A DNA stretch of 64,000 bases from Gemmatimonadota bacterium (GTDB lineage: Bacteria; Gemmatimonadota; Gemmatimonadetes; Longimicrobiales; Gaopeijiaceae). This document shows positions 42,523 through 50,667 of the stretch, one piece after another. Positions within the stretch are counted from its first letter, which is position 1, and every line of letters begins with the position of its first letter. Location: positions 1 through 64,000 of the forward strand of contig JAWKQN010000019.1 in assembly GCA_041390125.1 (NCBI GenBank), read 5' to 3'. Below the pieces are notes generated by a model. It had not been told where the DNA came from. It did not search any database and was given only the letters and a program-made list of their open reading frames with translations. The position numbers were made by a program, and so were the translations under genes.

Positions 42523-45186
42523 TCAGTCGCGACCCCGTGCCGAGTCGGCGAGCGTACGCGCGACCTCCTCGACGCGGTAGCATTCGATCACATCGCCGAC
42601 CTTGATGTCGTTGAAGTTGGCGATGCCGATGCCGCATTCGAAGCTCTCGCGCACCTCGCGGACGTCTTCCTTGAAGCGCTTGAGCGACGAGATGCTGCCG
42701 TCGTAGATCATGATGCCGTCCCGCACCAGACGCACGTTGCCGGTGCGCTGGATGATGCCGTGGGTGACGTAACAGCCTGCGATGGTTCCGACGCGAGTGA
42801 TCTTGAAGACCTCTCGCACCTCGGCGGAGCCCAGGATGCGCTCCTTCTCCTCCGGCGAGAGCAGGCCCTCGAGCGCGGAGCGCACGTCGTTGACGGCCTC
42901 GTAGATCACGTCGTAGGTGTGGACGTCCACACCCTCGCGCTCGGCCACGGCGCGGGACTTGGCATCGGGCCGCACGCGGAAGCCGATGATGATGGCTTGC
43001 GTGGTCGAGGCCAGCAGCACGTCGGACTCGTTGATGGCACCCACTCCGCGGTGCACGATGTCCACGGAGACCTCGTTGGTGCCGAGTTGCTCGAGCGCGT
43101 CGGCCACCGCCTGGACGGAGCCGTCCACGTCGCCCTTGATGATGAGCGCGAGCCGTCCGCCCTTCCCTTCCGCGCGGAGCTGGGAGAAGTCGCCGAGCTT
43201 GAAACCGCGCTCCCGGATCCGGAGCTGTTTCTCGCGCTCCAGCCGCTGGCGGTTCTGCGCGATCTCGATGGCCCGGTCGGCTTCCATGGCCTGGAACGAG
43301 TCCCCGGCCTGGGGCACACCCGACGCACCGAGCACCTGGATCGGGAACCCGGGCCGGACGGCTTCGACGGGCTTGCCGCGCTCGTCCAGGAGGGCGCGCA
43401 CACGTCCGTCGTAGAGACCGCAGACGAACGGGTCGCCCACCCGCAGCGTGCCGCGCTGGATCAGGATGGTGGCCACGGGACCCTTGCCGGGGTCCAGCTT
43501 GGCTTCGATGACCGTGCCCTGGGCCTCGCGGTCGGGATTGGCCTGCAGGTCCAGCAGCTCCGCCTGCAGGAGCACCTTCTCCAGGAGGTCGTCGATGCCG
43601 ATGCGCGCCTTCGCGCTGATCTCGGCCGACAGCACGTCCCCGCCGAAGTCCTCGACGGTCACGCTCTGCTGCAACAGCTCCTGCTTGACCTTCGCCGCGT
43701 TGGCCGCGGGCAGGTCGATCTTGTTGACCGCCACGACCAGCGGCACGCCCGCGTTCCTGGCGTGGCTGATGGCCTCGATGGTCTGCGGCATGACCGAGTC
43801 GTCCGCGGCGACCACGAGCACCACGATGTCGGTGACCTCGGCGCCGCGCGCACGCATGGCCGTGAAGGCGGCGTGACCCGGGGTGTCGAGGAAGGTGATG
43901 GCGCGACCTCCGTCGATCTCCACGTGGTAGGCGCCGATGTGCTGCGTGATGCCGCCCGCCTCGCCGGCCACGACGTTCGTGTCGCGGATGGCGTCCAGCA
44001 GGCGCGTCTTCCCGTGGTCGACGTGACCCATGACGGTGACCACCGGCGGACGCGGGCGCAGCGACTCCACCGGATCCTCGTCCTCCTCCTCCTCGTCCAC
44101 GGTGCCGTACTCGGCCTCGCGCACCGCCTTGAAGCCGAACTCGTCGAGCAGGAGCTCGATCTGGTCGAAGTCCAGGCGCTGGTTGACCGTCACCATGAGG
44201 CCGAGGTTCTTGAAGGCGCTGCCCACGATCTCGGTGGACGACACGTCCATGAGCTCGGCCAGCTCGGCGACCGTCAGGAACTCGTTCACCCGTACCGTGC
44301 GGGCTTCGCGCGCGCGTTCCTCCGCCTTCTGGGCCTCCTCGGCCTCCCGCCGCTCCCGGGCGTCCTGGACGGTACGGCCCTTCTTCCGCTTCTTCCCGCC
44401 GCCCTTCAGCTCGGCCATCACGCGCTGGATGTTCGACTGCACCGCATCCTGGTCCACGCGGGTGCGCTTGCCCTTCTTGCGGTCCTTCGACTGGCGGCGG
44501 CCGTCCGCGGTATAGCCTTCGGCCTGGATGCGCACCTTCCCGCCGGAAGCAGCGGCACCGCGATCGGCGGATCCCGCACCGGCACCCTGACCGGGTGCGG
44601 GACGACGCAGGACGCGGGCGGGCCCCTTGGGGGCGTTGCGGCGGACCGGCTCGGGCGCAGGCGCCTGCGCTGCAGCCGGCCGCGGCGTGGCCTTGGGCGG
44701 CGCGGCAGGACGGGCCGGCTCGGCCGCGGGCGTCTCCGGACGCTCCTGCACGGGCTCCGGCTGGAGCTCGGGCTCCGGCTCGGGCTCGGCCGCGGCCGGC
44801 GCTTCGACCTCGGGCTCGGGCTCCGCGGCGGGTGGCGCCTCGACGGCGGGCTCGGGCGCCGGGGCGGTGGCGGCGGGTGCCTCCTCCGCTTCCGCGGCGG
44901 GGGCCTCGACCGCTGGCTCCTCTTCCGGCTCCGGCTCGGGCTCGGCCCGGCGTCGCCGGCGCCGGGTGCTCGGAGCCTTGGAATCCTCGATCACGGCCTG
45001 GATGGCCTCACCGGCCTTCCGGTGCCCGGCACGACGCTCCCGCTCGACACGCGCGATGACGCGCGCGACGTCGGCCTCGGAGAGCGATCCTCTCCGATCC
45101 GCTACACGGATCCCGAGCTGGCGCAACAGCACCAGCAGTTCCTCGGAATCCACGCTCAGGGTCTGTGCCAGCTCAAAAACCCGCAT
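42523..45186 (-). CDS. infB: Translation initiation factor IF-2
   Basis: An 887-residue GTPase that brings initiator tRNA to the ribosome. The N-terminal IF2N module (1-55, VFELAQTLSVDSEELLVLL) is followed by a low-complexity Pro/Glu/Ala region (about 81-180) and a Lys/Arg-rich helical part. A second IF2N-like module lies near 300-352, then the G domain with G1 GHVDHGKT (387-394), G3 DTPGH, and NKID, and finally domains II, III and IV. ATG at 45186 overlaps the ylxQ stop as TGATG. The G domain and C-terminal domains are standard; the linker is unusually acidic. Confidence 0.97.
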   Translation of the reverse strand: MRVFELAQTLSVDSEELLVLLRQLGIRVADRRGSLSEADVARVIARVERERRAGHRKAGEAIQAVIEDSKAPSTRRRRRRAEPEPEPEEEPAVEAPAAEAEEAPAATAPAPEPAVEAPPAAEPEPEVEAPAAAEPEPEPELQPEPVQERPETPAAEPARPAAPPKATPRPAAAQAPAPEPVRRNAPKGPARVLRRPAPGQGAGAGSADRGAAASGGKVRIQAEGYTADGRRQSKDRKKGKRTRVDQDAVQSNIQRVMAELKGGGKKRKKGRTVQDARERREAEEAQKAEERAREARTVRVNEFLTVAELAELMDVSSTEIVGSAFKNLGLMVTVNQRLDFDQIELLLDEFGFKAVREAEYGTVDEEEEDEDPVESLRPRPPVVTVMGHVDHGKTRLLDAIRDTNVVAGEAGGITQHIGAYHVEIDGGRAITFLDTPGHAAFTAMRARGAEVTDIVVLVVAADDSVMPQTIEAISHARNAGVPLVVAVNKIDLPAANAAKVKQELLQQSVTVEDFGGDVLSAEISAKARIGIDDLLEKVLLQAELLDLQANPDREAQGTVIEAKLDPGKGPVATILIQRGTLRVGDPFVCGLYDGRVRALLDERGKPVEAVRPGFPIQVLGASGVPQAGDSFQAMEADRAIEIAQNRQRLEREKQLRIRERGFKLGDFSQLRAEGKGGRLALIIKGDVDGSVQAVADALEQLGTNEVSVDIVHRGVGAINESDVLLASTTQAIIIGFRVRPDAKSRAVAEREGVDVHTYDVIYEAVNDVRSALEGLLSPEEKERILGSAEVREVFKITRVGTIAGCYVTHGIIQRTGNVRLVRDGIMIYDGSISSLKRFKEDVREVRESFECGIGIANFNDIKVGDVIECYRVEEVARTLADSARGRD

Positions 45187-45518
45187 CAACGCTCCACATC
45201 TGCCTGTTCGTCCCGGGGCGCCACCTGCGCCAGGACGGCCGCGGCCAGGTCCGCTCGGGTCACCGCAACCGCGGAAACGGGCCCGGTCCCAACTGCGCGC
45301 CCGAACGCCGCGCGGCTTCCCCCGATCCACAGGGGGATCCCGCGGCGCTCGGCCGGCTTTCTCACTTTGTCGACTTGTGCGGGAGACGCGTCCGCGGCGA
45401 CCAGGACCAGCCGTGCGTCGCCGCGTCGGATCGCTTCACGGGCCCGGGCCGTGCCGGGTGCGACGTGTCCGGACCGTCGCGCGAGCCCCAGCAAGCCGAG
45501 CCCTTCGGCGAAGTTCAC
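45186..45518 (-). CDS. L7Ae/L30e-family protein (YlxQ-like)
   Basis: A 110-residue protein with the L7Ae/L30e RNA-binding fold: LGLLGLARRSGHVAPGTARAREAIRRGDARLVLVAADAS and a C-terminal VSAVAVTRADLAAAVL. YlxQ proteins sit between nusA and infB and are thought to bind structured RNA. Here the usual DUF448 (YlxR) gene or domain that often precedes it is missing. The GTG at 45518 overlaps the nusA stop (GTGA), and its own stop overlaps the infB ATG. Confidence 0.9.
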   Translation of the reverse strand: MNFAEGLGLLGLARRSGHVAPGTARAREAIRRGDARLVLVAADASPAQVDKVRKPAERRGIPLWIGGSRAAFGRAVGTGPVSAVAVTRADLAAAVLAQVAPRDEQADVER

Positions 45519-46966
45519 CCGCCCCCGTCCTCCACTCCAGCCGCGGGTCGCGAACCGTCCGGCGAGGATCCTTCCTCGCCGGCCTCCGCGTCCCCACCGC
45601 CGGCCTGGGACTCGGCGGCGGTGCCCGCCGGGGGGGATCCCCCGGCATTGGACTCCGCAGCATTCGCGTCCGGTACCGGCTCGACCACGGTCAGCTCGTC
45701 GATCAACTCGACGAGGCGCTTCGCATCCGCTTCCGCAAGACCCGGGATCTTGAGGAAATCCCCCTCCTCCAGATCGATGATGTCGAGGAAGCTACTATAT
45801 CCGGCGCCTTCCAGGGCCGCCAGGGCGGAGGCGGACACATCCAGCTCCTGGAGTGGGAAGTCCGCCATCTCGAAGCTCTCGCCGGGCTCGGGTCCGAAGA
45901 GCCCCATGCCGGCGCCCCGCTCGAGCCACTCGCGCGACCCGTACAGGTCGATCTGCCAGCCGATGAGCTGGGAGGCCAACCGCACGTTCTGGCCGTTCCG
46001 TCCGATGGCCAGGGAGAGCTGGTCCTCGTCGACGATGGCCGTGATCACCTGGCGCTCGGAATCCGAGATCACCTTCGACACCCGGGCGGGGGCCAGGGCC
46101 CGCCGCGCGTAGACCTCGGGGTCGGGGTGCCAGGGCACGATGTCGATCCGCTCGCCGCCGAGCTCGGACACGACGGCCTGGACGCGCGAGCCCTTCAAGC
46201 CGACGCAGGCGCCGACCGGGTCGATGGACTCGTCCCGGCTGTAGACGGCCAGCTTGCTCCGGCCCCCGACCTCGCGCGCGATGCCGCGGATCTCGACGAT
46301 GCCCTGGTAGATCTCCGGCACCTCGAGCTTGAAGAGCGCAGCGACGAACAGGGGATCGGCGCGCGACAGGATCATGCGCGGGCCCTTGGGCGTCTCGTCC
46401 ACCTTCTTCAGGACGGCGCGGATGGGATCGCCCTGCCGGAAGCGCTCGCGCGGGTTCTGCTCCCGCCACGGGATGATCGCCTCCGCGTCCCGCGAGCGGT
46501 TCAGCATCACGACGATCTTGCCGCGTTCGATCTGCTGCACCTCGCCGGAGAGCAGCTCACCCACACGATCGGCGTACTCGTCGCGGATGCGCTGGCGCTC
46601 GCCCTCCCGCACCCGCTGCACGATGCGCTGCTTCGTGGCCATGACCGCGTTGCGGCCGAACTGGGCGAAGTCGACGGGGATCTCCATGACGTCTCCCACC
46701 TCGTAGGTGGGGTCGTCCCAGCGGGCCTCGCCCAGGGCGATCTCGGTGGAGGCGTCCTCGACGGACTCCACGACGCGCTTGAGCACGACGATGTCGATGT
46801 CGCCGCTGCCATCGTCGATGGAGATCTCGGCTTCGACGTTGGGGCCGTAGATGCGCGCCAGTCCGGCGAGGATGCCATCGCGCATCAACTCGTTCAGGGC
46901 CTCGTCCGACAGGTTCTTCGTCGAGGCGATATCCCTCAGCGCTGCCACGATCTGACCGGCTTTCAT
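45515..46966 (-). CDS. nusA: Transcription elongation/termination factor NusA
   Basis: A 483-residue RNA-polymerase-binding factor. The N-terminal domain (1-130), an S1 domain with GEVQQIERGKIVVML, and two KH domains (SKLAVYSRDESIDPVGACVGLKGSRVQAV and LSLAIGRNGQNVRLASQLIGWQIDLY) are complete. A helix-hairpin-helix region (AALEGAGYSSFLDIIDL) follows, then a disordered Gly/Ala/Glu-rich tail. ATG 46966 is preceded by GAGGGGA, a good ribosome site. NusA controls pausing and intrinsic termination; a terminator-like hairpin lies upstream in its own operon leader. Confidence 0.97.
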   Translation of the reverse strand: MKAGQIVAALRDIASTKNLSDEALNELMRDGILAGLARIYGPNVEAEISIDDGSGDIDIVVLKRVVESVEDASTEIALGEARWDDPTYEVGDVMEIPVDFAQFGRNAVMATKQRIVQRVREGERQRIRDEYADRVGELLSGEVQQIERGKIVVMLNRSRDAEAIIPWREQNPRERFRQGDPIRAVLKKVDETPKGPRMILSRADPLFVAALFKLEVPEIYQGIVEIRGIAREVGGRSKLAVYSRDESIDPVGACVGLKGSRVQAVVSELGGERIDIVPWHPDPEVYARRALAPARVSKVISDSERQVITAIVDEDQLSLAIGRNGQNVRLASQLIGWQIDLYGSREWLERGAGMGLFGPEPGESFEMADFPLQELDVSASALAALEGAGYSSFLDIIDLEEGDFLKIPGLAEADAKRLVELIDELTVVEPVPDANAAESNAGGSPPAGTAAESQAGGGDAEAGEEGSSPDGSRPAAGVEDGGG

Positions 46967-47027
46967 CGTTGTCCCCTCGCCCCTCATCGGCGGCTCGGAG
47001 GCGACGTCCTCCGTTACCGCACTGCAC

Positions 47028-47534
47028 CTAGCTCCATTCGTAGACGAGACGACCGCGCTCGATCCCGTCCAGCGGGAGGCGCACCTCGTCTCCTCCATCC
47101 AATCGTATGCGGACCGCACCGGCACCCCGCGCCAGCGCGTCCCGCTCCTCTTGCGTTTCCAGCGCCAGCAGCATCCCTTCGATCCGACGGCCTTGCGGAC
47201 CCATCGGCTCCTTGGCGCGCACCAGCACCCGCTGGCCCGCGAAGCGAACCCAGTCCGCGGCCCGGACCAGAGGACGCTCCAACCCCGGAGACGAAACCTC
47301 CAGCACGTACCGCTCGGGCAACACGCCGTCCAGCCAGGTCTCCAGCCCCCGGCTCACGACGGCGCAGTCGTCCACCGTCACGGCCTCCGGGGCCGAAGAT
47401 CCCGGGCGGTCGATGCGCAGCCGGAGGACGGGGCGGCGGGCATTTCCGGCCCACTCCGCCACGACGACCTCGAAGCCCAACGCCTCGACGCGTCCATCCA
47501 GCTCCGACCGGACGCGGTCCCGCGTGTCACCCAT
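47028..47534 (-). CDS. rimP: Ribosome maturation factor RimP
   Basis: A 168-residue factor for 30S assembly. The two-domain family pattern is clear: N-terminal VEALGFEVVVAEW and LRLRIDRP, central VDDCAVVSRGLETWLDG and YVLEVSSPGLERPLVRAADWVRFAGQRV, C-terminal SH3-like EVRLPLDGIERGRLVYEW. ATG 47534 follows GGAGCAGGGA and gives a normal N-terminus. This is the first gene of the nusA-infB operon; 61 bases separate it from nusA. Confidence 0.95.
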   Translation of the reverse strand: MGDTRDRVRSELDGRVEALGFEVVVAEWAGNARRPVLRLRIDRPGSSAPEAVTVDDCAVVSRGLETWLDGVLPERYVLEVSSPGLERPLVRAADWVRFAGQRVLVRAKEPMGPQGRRIEGMLLALETQEERDALARGAGAVRIRLDGGDEVRLPLDGIERGRLVYEWS

Positions 47535-47564
47535 TCCCTGCTCCCGGCGCCCACACGGGGCACC

Positions 47565-47602
47565 AAGAGAAAAAAAAGCGGGGAAGGCCCGCTTCCCCAC
47601 TT
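47565..47602 (-). terminator. Intrinsic terminator / possible attenuator before rimP
   Basis: On the minus strand an 11-pair stem (GTGGGGAAG against CTTCCCCGC, flanked by A-T pairs, one G-U) with a five-base loop is followed by eight consecutive U residues (47570-47577). This is the only textbook Rho-independent terminator I see in the window. It lies 101 bases after the murA stop but only 30 bases before the rimP ATG, and downstream of a good promoter, so it may attenuate the rimP-nusA-infB operon. A second perfect dyad lies at 47617-47632. Confidence 0.85.
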
Positions 47603-47652
47603 CAACCAATTGGCGGCCGCCGCGCGCGGCGGTGTCCGCGGCCTTCGCAGCT

Positions 47653-47681
47653 AACCTAGCCGATTCCCCGGACTCTCTCAA
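47653..47681 (-). promoter_or_regulatory. Probable promoter of the rimP-nusA-infB operon
   Basis: Minus-strand TTGAGA (47676-47681), 17 bases, TAGGTT (47653-47658), beginning 22 bases after the murA stop. Transcription would start near 47646, about 110 bases before rimP, so the transcript would cross the terminator-like hairpin at 47565-47602. Confidence 0.65.
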
Positions 47682-47702
47682 CCACGGCCCCGGCCCTCCC
47701 GG

Positions 47703-48983
47703 TCAGTCGTCCGTGCGGGAGATGCGTGCCCCCAGGGCGCGGAGCCGCTCGTCGATCCGCTCGTAGCCGCGCTCGATCTGCCCGATGTTCCCGATCCGGG
47801 AGCGCCCCTCGGCGGCCAGCGCCGCCAGGAGGAGGGCCATCCCGGCCCGGATGTCCGGGCTCTCCACGCTCCCCCCGCGCAACCGGGCCGGACCCACCAC
47901 CACCGCCCGGTGGGGATCGCAGAGGATGATCTGGGCACCCATGCCTACGAGCTTGTCCGTGAAGAACATACGGGACTCGAACATCTTCTCGTGGATGAGC
48001 ACCGTGCCGCGACATTGGGTCGCGGTCACCAGGGCGATGGACGTCAGGTCGGCCGGGAAGGCCGGCCAGGGCCCGTCGTCGATCTTGGGGACGTGGCCGA
48101 AGGCATCGGCGCGGACCTCGAGCGGCCGGTCGCCGTGCACGACCAGGGAGTCCTCCCCGACGGTGCATTCGACCCCCAGACGCCGGAAGCCCAGGAGTGC
48201 CGAGCGCATGTGGTCGGTCTCGAGGCCTTCGATGGTGATCTCGCTTCCGGTCACGGCCGCCAGCCCGATGAACGAGCCGGCCTCGATGTGATCGGCCCCG
48301 ATCCGGAAGCGGGTGCCTCCCAGCCGCTCCACCCCCTCGATCCGCAGGATGTTCGTGCCGACGCCGTCGATGTGGGCGCCCATCCCCTGCAGGAGGTGGC
48401 ACAGGTCCTGGACGTGGGGCTCGGACGCCGCGTTGCGGATGCGCGTGGTCCCCCGGGCCAGCACGGCGGCCATGATGGCGTTCTCGGTGCCGGTGACGGA
48501 CGGCTCGTCCAGGAACATCTCGGCCCCGATCAGCGCGCGGGCCCGCACGTGCAGCCCGTCCTCCAGCTCGACGCGCGCCCCGAGCGTCTCGAACGCCAGG
48601 AAGTGGGTGTCGAGGCGCCGACGTCCGATGACGTCGCCCCCGGGCGGCGCCAGGCGCGCCTCCCCGAAGCGGGCCAGGAGCGGCCCGGCCAGGAGCACCG
48701 ACGCGCGGATGCGCTCGGCCAGACGCGGATCGGGGGCCCGTCCTTCCACGGCGCGGGCCTCCACCGTCACCTGGTTCGGACCCGTCCATTCCACCGCCGC
48801 CCCGAGCGCCACCAGGATGTCGAGAAGGGTCTCCACGTCGCGGATCCGCGGCACGTTGTCCACCACCACGGGCTCCGTGGTCAGGAGCGTGGCGGCGAGC
48901 ACGGGCAGGGCGGCGTTCTTGTTCCCGGCGGGCCGGATGCGACCGGACAGACGCTGGCGACCCTCGACGACGAAGCTGGGCAT
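47703..48983 (-). CDS. murA: UDP-N-acetylglucosamine 1-carboxyvinyltransferase, Cys-to-Asp variant
   Basis: A 426-residue enzyme of the EPT fold that transfers enolpyruvate to UDP-GlcNAc, the first committed step of peptidoglycan synthesis. GNKNAALPVLAA at the N-terminus, ENAIMAAVLARG, EPHVQDLCHLL and PAFPADLTSIAL are conserved. In the active-site loop the usual PGGC is PGGD: the catalytic cysteine is aspartate (residue 117). MurA proteins with this change (Mycobacterium, Chlamydia, Borrelia) are active and resist fosfomycin. ATG 48983 gives a normal N-terminus. A promoter lies 50-79 bases upstream. Confidence 0.97.
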   Translation of the reverse strand: MPSFVVEGRQRLSGRIRPAGNKNAALPVLAATLLTTEPVVVDNVPRIRDVETLLDILVALGAAVEWTGPNQVTVEARAVEGRAPDPRLAERIRASVLLAGPLLARFGEARLAPPGGDVIGRRRLDTHFLAFETLGARVELEDGLHVRARALIGAEMFLDEPSVTGTENAIMAAVLARGTTRIRNAASEPHVQDLCHLLQGMGAHIDGVGTNILRIEGVERLGGTRFRIGADHIEAGSFIGLAAVTGSEITIEGLETDHMRSALLGFRRLGVECTVGEDSLVVHGDRPLEVRADAFGHVPKIDDGPWPAFPADLTSIALVTATQCRGTVLIHEKMFESRMFFTDKLVGMGAQIILCDPHRAVVVGPARLRGGSVESPDIRAGMALLLAALAAEGRSRIGNIGQIERGYERIDERLRALGARISRTDD

Positions 48984-49032
48984 GTGGAAACGGGCTGGAC
49001 GGAGCGCGGGCGCCGAGGCGCGGGTGGGTGCG

Positions 49033-49062
49033 AAGCTACCCGGATGCGGGAGCGCGTGCCAA
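49033..49062 (-). promoter_or_regulatory. Probable promoter of murA
   Basis: Minus-strand TTGGCA (49057-49062), 18 bases, TAGCTT (49033-49038). The transcript would start near 49026, about 43 bases before the murA ATG. The -10 box and its flanks (GGGTAGCTTCG) are the same as in the mreB promoter. Confidence 0.62.
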
Positions 49063-49105
49063 GGCGCACCCTGGAAGGGTCGGTCGCGATGCGGTACCGT
49101 TCGAC

Positions 49106-49636
49106 ATGGACTTCGCACCGCTGCAAGCCGCCGACACCATATGGATGCTCGCTCCCGCGAGCGGCCTCCAGACCGCGAGCCAGATCGCGAACGTGGTCAT
49201 CGCCGCGCTGGTGCTGCTGGTGTTGGCAGCGTTGTTCGTGGCCCTCCTGCAGGTGCTCAAGGCATTGCGCGCGTTGCGCAGCATCGTGGACCGCCTGGAG
49301 CCCCAGTCCCATGCCGTGCTGGAGCGCGCGCGCGGCGTGACCGAGAACGTCGAGGCCATCACGCGCTCGCTCAAGGACGACGTCGGCTCGTTGACCGGCT
49401 CCGTGGAAGCGCTCACGGCCCGGCTGCACCAGGCCTCGGACCGGATGGAGGAGCGCATCGAGGACTTCAACGCCCTCATGGAGGTGGTGCAGGAGGAGGC
49501 CGAGGACATCTTCGTGGGCACGGCGTCCACCGTCCGCGGGCTGCGGACCGGCGCGGCCGCCCTCACGCCCGCAAGCCCGCCGCCCCCGGTCCTGCCCCCG
49601 GACCCGTCCGCGTTGGAGCTACCCGAGGACGAGTGA
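49106..49636 (+). CDS. Single-helix membrane protein with coiled coil
   Basis: A 176-residue protein with one transmembrane helix (about residues 25-49, ANVVIAALVLLVLAALFVAL) and a following coiled coil of about 100 residues (VDRLEPQSHAVLERARG, TRSLKDDVGSLTGSVEALTARL, RMEERIEDFNALMEVVQEE). The tail is Pro-rich and acidic. The pattern is that of DUF948-like stress-associated membrane proteins, but I cannot confirm a family. ATG 49106 is the first methionine beyond the murA promoter; 49142 is an alternative. Its stop overlaps the next GTG (GTGA). Confidence 0.75.
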   Translation: MDFAPLQAADTIWMLAPASGLQTASQIANVVIAALVLLVLAALFVALLQVLKALRALRSIVDRLEPQSHAVLERARGVTENVEAITRSLKDDVGSLTGSVEALTARLHQASDRMEERIEDFNALMEVVQEEAEDIFVGTASTVRGLRTGAAALTPASPPPPVLPPDPSALELPEDE

Positions 49637-50589
49637 GCGCGGTCGGACTCCTTCGCCTGGGGATCGCGTTCGGCTGGGTGGCGCTGGTCGCGCTCATCGA
49701 CGCGACGCCGCTCCATGCCTGGGGCCCCGCCACCCACGTCGCCCTGGGCGAGGGCCTGCTGAGCGCACTCTATCTGCTGCCGCCGGCGCTGCGCGCCCTG
49801 CTGGAGCGCTACCCGGTCCAGTTCCTGTACGGATCGATCGCCGCCGACATCTCCTTCGCCAAGAAGTACGCGGCCGCCGGGCGCCACTGCCACCACTGGC
49901 ACATCGGGGAGGAGATCCTCGAAGCCGCGCCGGACGAACCCCTGCGCGCGGTGGCCTTCGGCTACCTCGCTCACCTCGCGGCGGACACGGTGGCCCACAA
50001 CATCTACGTGCCGCGGCAGCTCCTGCTCACGAACACGTCCAAGGGTGTCGGACACACCTACTGGGAGCACCGCATGGACATGCATGCGGGCGAGGCCTAC
50101 CTGGCGGAAGCGCGGCGGCTGATCACGGAGCACGACCACCGCGCCGCCGATGAGCTCTTCGACGAGGTCCTGAGCGCCACCCTGTTCAGCTTCCAGACCA
50201 ACCGCCGCATCTTCCGCGGCATGATCCGCTTCCAAGGCAACGAGCGCTGGCAGAAGGTGTTCGACTCGGTGCTGCGCAACTCCCGCTGGGACCTGCCGGA
50301 CCCGCTCGTGCGCCGGTACCTGGAACTCTCCTTCGAGGCGATCGTCGACTACCTGGTCAACCGCGAGCGGTCCGCTCCGGCCCGTGAGGACCCGATCGGC
50401 GAGGTGAACCTGCGGCTGGCCAAGCAGATCCGGCACCGGGAGCTGGCGGACGGCGCGATCGACGATCCCGAGCTTCTGGCCCGGAGCGCCGATGCCTTCT
50501 TCCCGATCCCGGACGATCCACCGGGGGTCCCCATCCCGGCAGCCCTGGGGCAGCGCGGTCGGCTGCGCGGCGAGACCCGGGCGATCTAG
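49633..50589 (+). CDS. Zinc-dependent phospholipase C-like protein
   Basis: A 318-residue protein beginning at the GTG that overlaps the preceding stop. A hydrophobic N-terminal segment ends in HAWGPATHVALGE, the motif of the zinc-dependent phospholipase C / S1-P1 nuclease-like fold, in which the first residues bind zinc. More histidines follow in HCHHWHIGEE, LAHLAADTVAHNIY and HRMDMHAGEAY. The family is mostly uncharacterised in environmental bacteria. If the N-terminus is cleaved near HAW, the histidine would bind metal with its free amino group as in phospholipase C. Substrate unknown. Confidence 0.82.
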   Translation: MSAVGLLRLGIAFGWVALVALIDATPLHAWGPATHVALGEGLLSALYLLPPALRALLERYPVQFLYGSIAADISFAKKYAAAGRHCHHWHIGEEILEAAPDEPLRAVAFGYLAHLAADTVAHNIYVPRQLLLTNTSKGVGHTYWEHRMDMHAGEAYLAEARRLITEHDHRAADELFDEVLSATLFSFQTNRRIFRGMIRFQGNERWQKVFDSVLRNSRWDLPDPLVRRYLELSFEAIVDYLVNRERSAPAREDPIGEVNLRLAKQIRHRELADGAIDDPELLARSADAFFPIPDDPPGVPIPAALGQRGRLRGETRAI

Positions 50590-50667
50590 CGTCCGTCACC
50601 GGTCCGCGCGGCGGCATCGACGACGAATGACCTGCGCCGGCACGCGAGCCGGCCTTCGTGGGCGTGC

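Noticed and set aside
42382..45753. Open frame of 1123 codons on the plus strand opposite infB
   Set aside because: It mirrors the Pro-Glu repeats of IF-2 as Gly/Ser/Leu runs and has no recognisable domain; infB on the other strand is certain.
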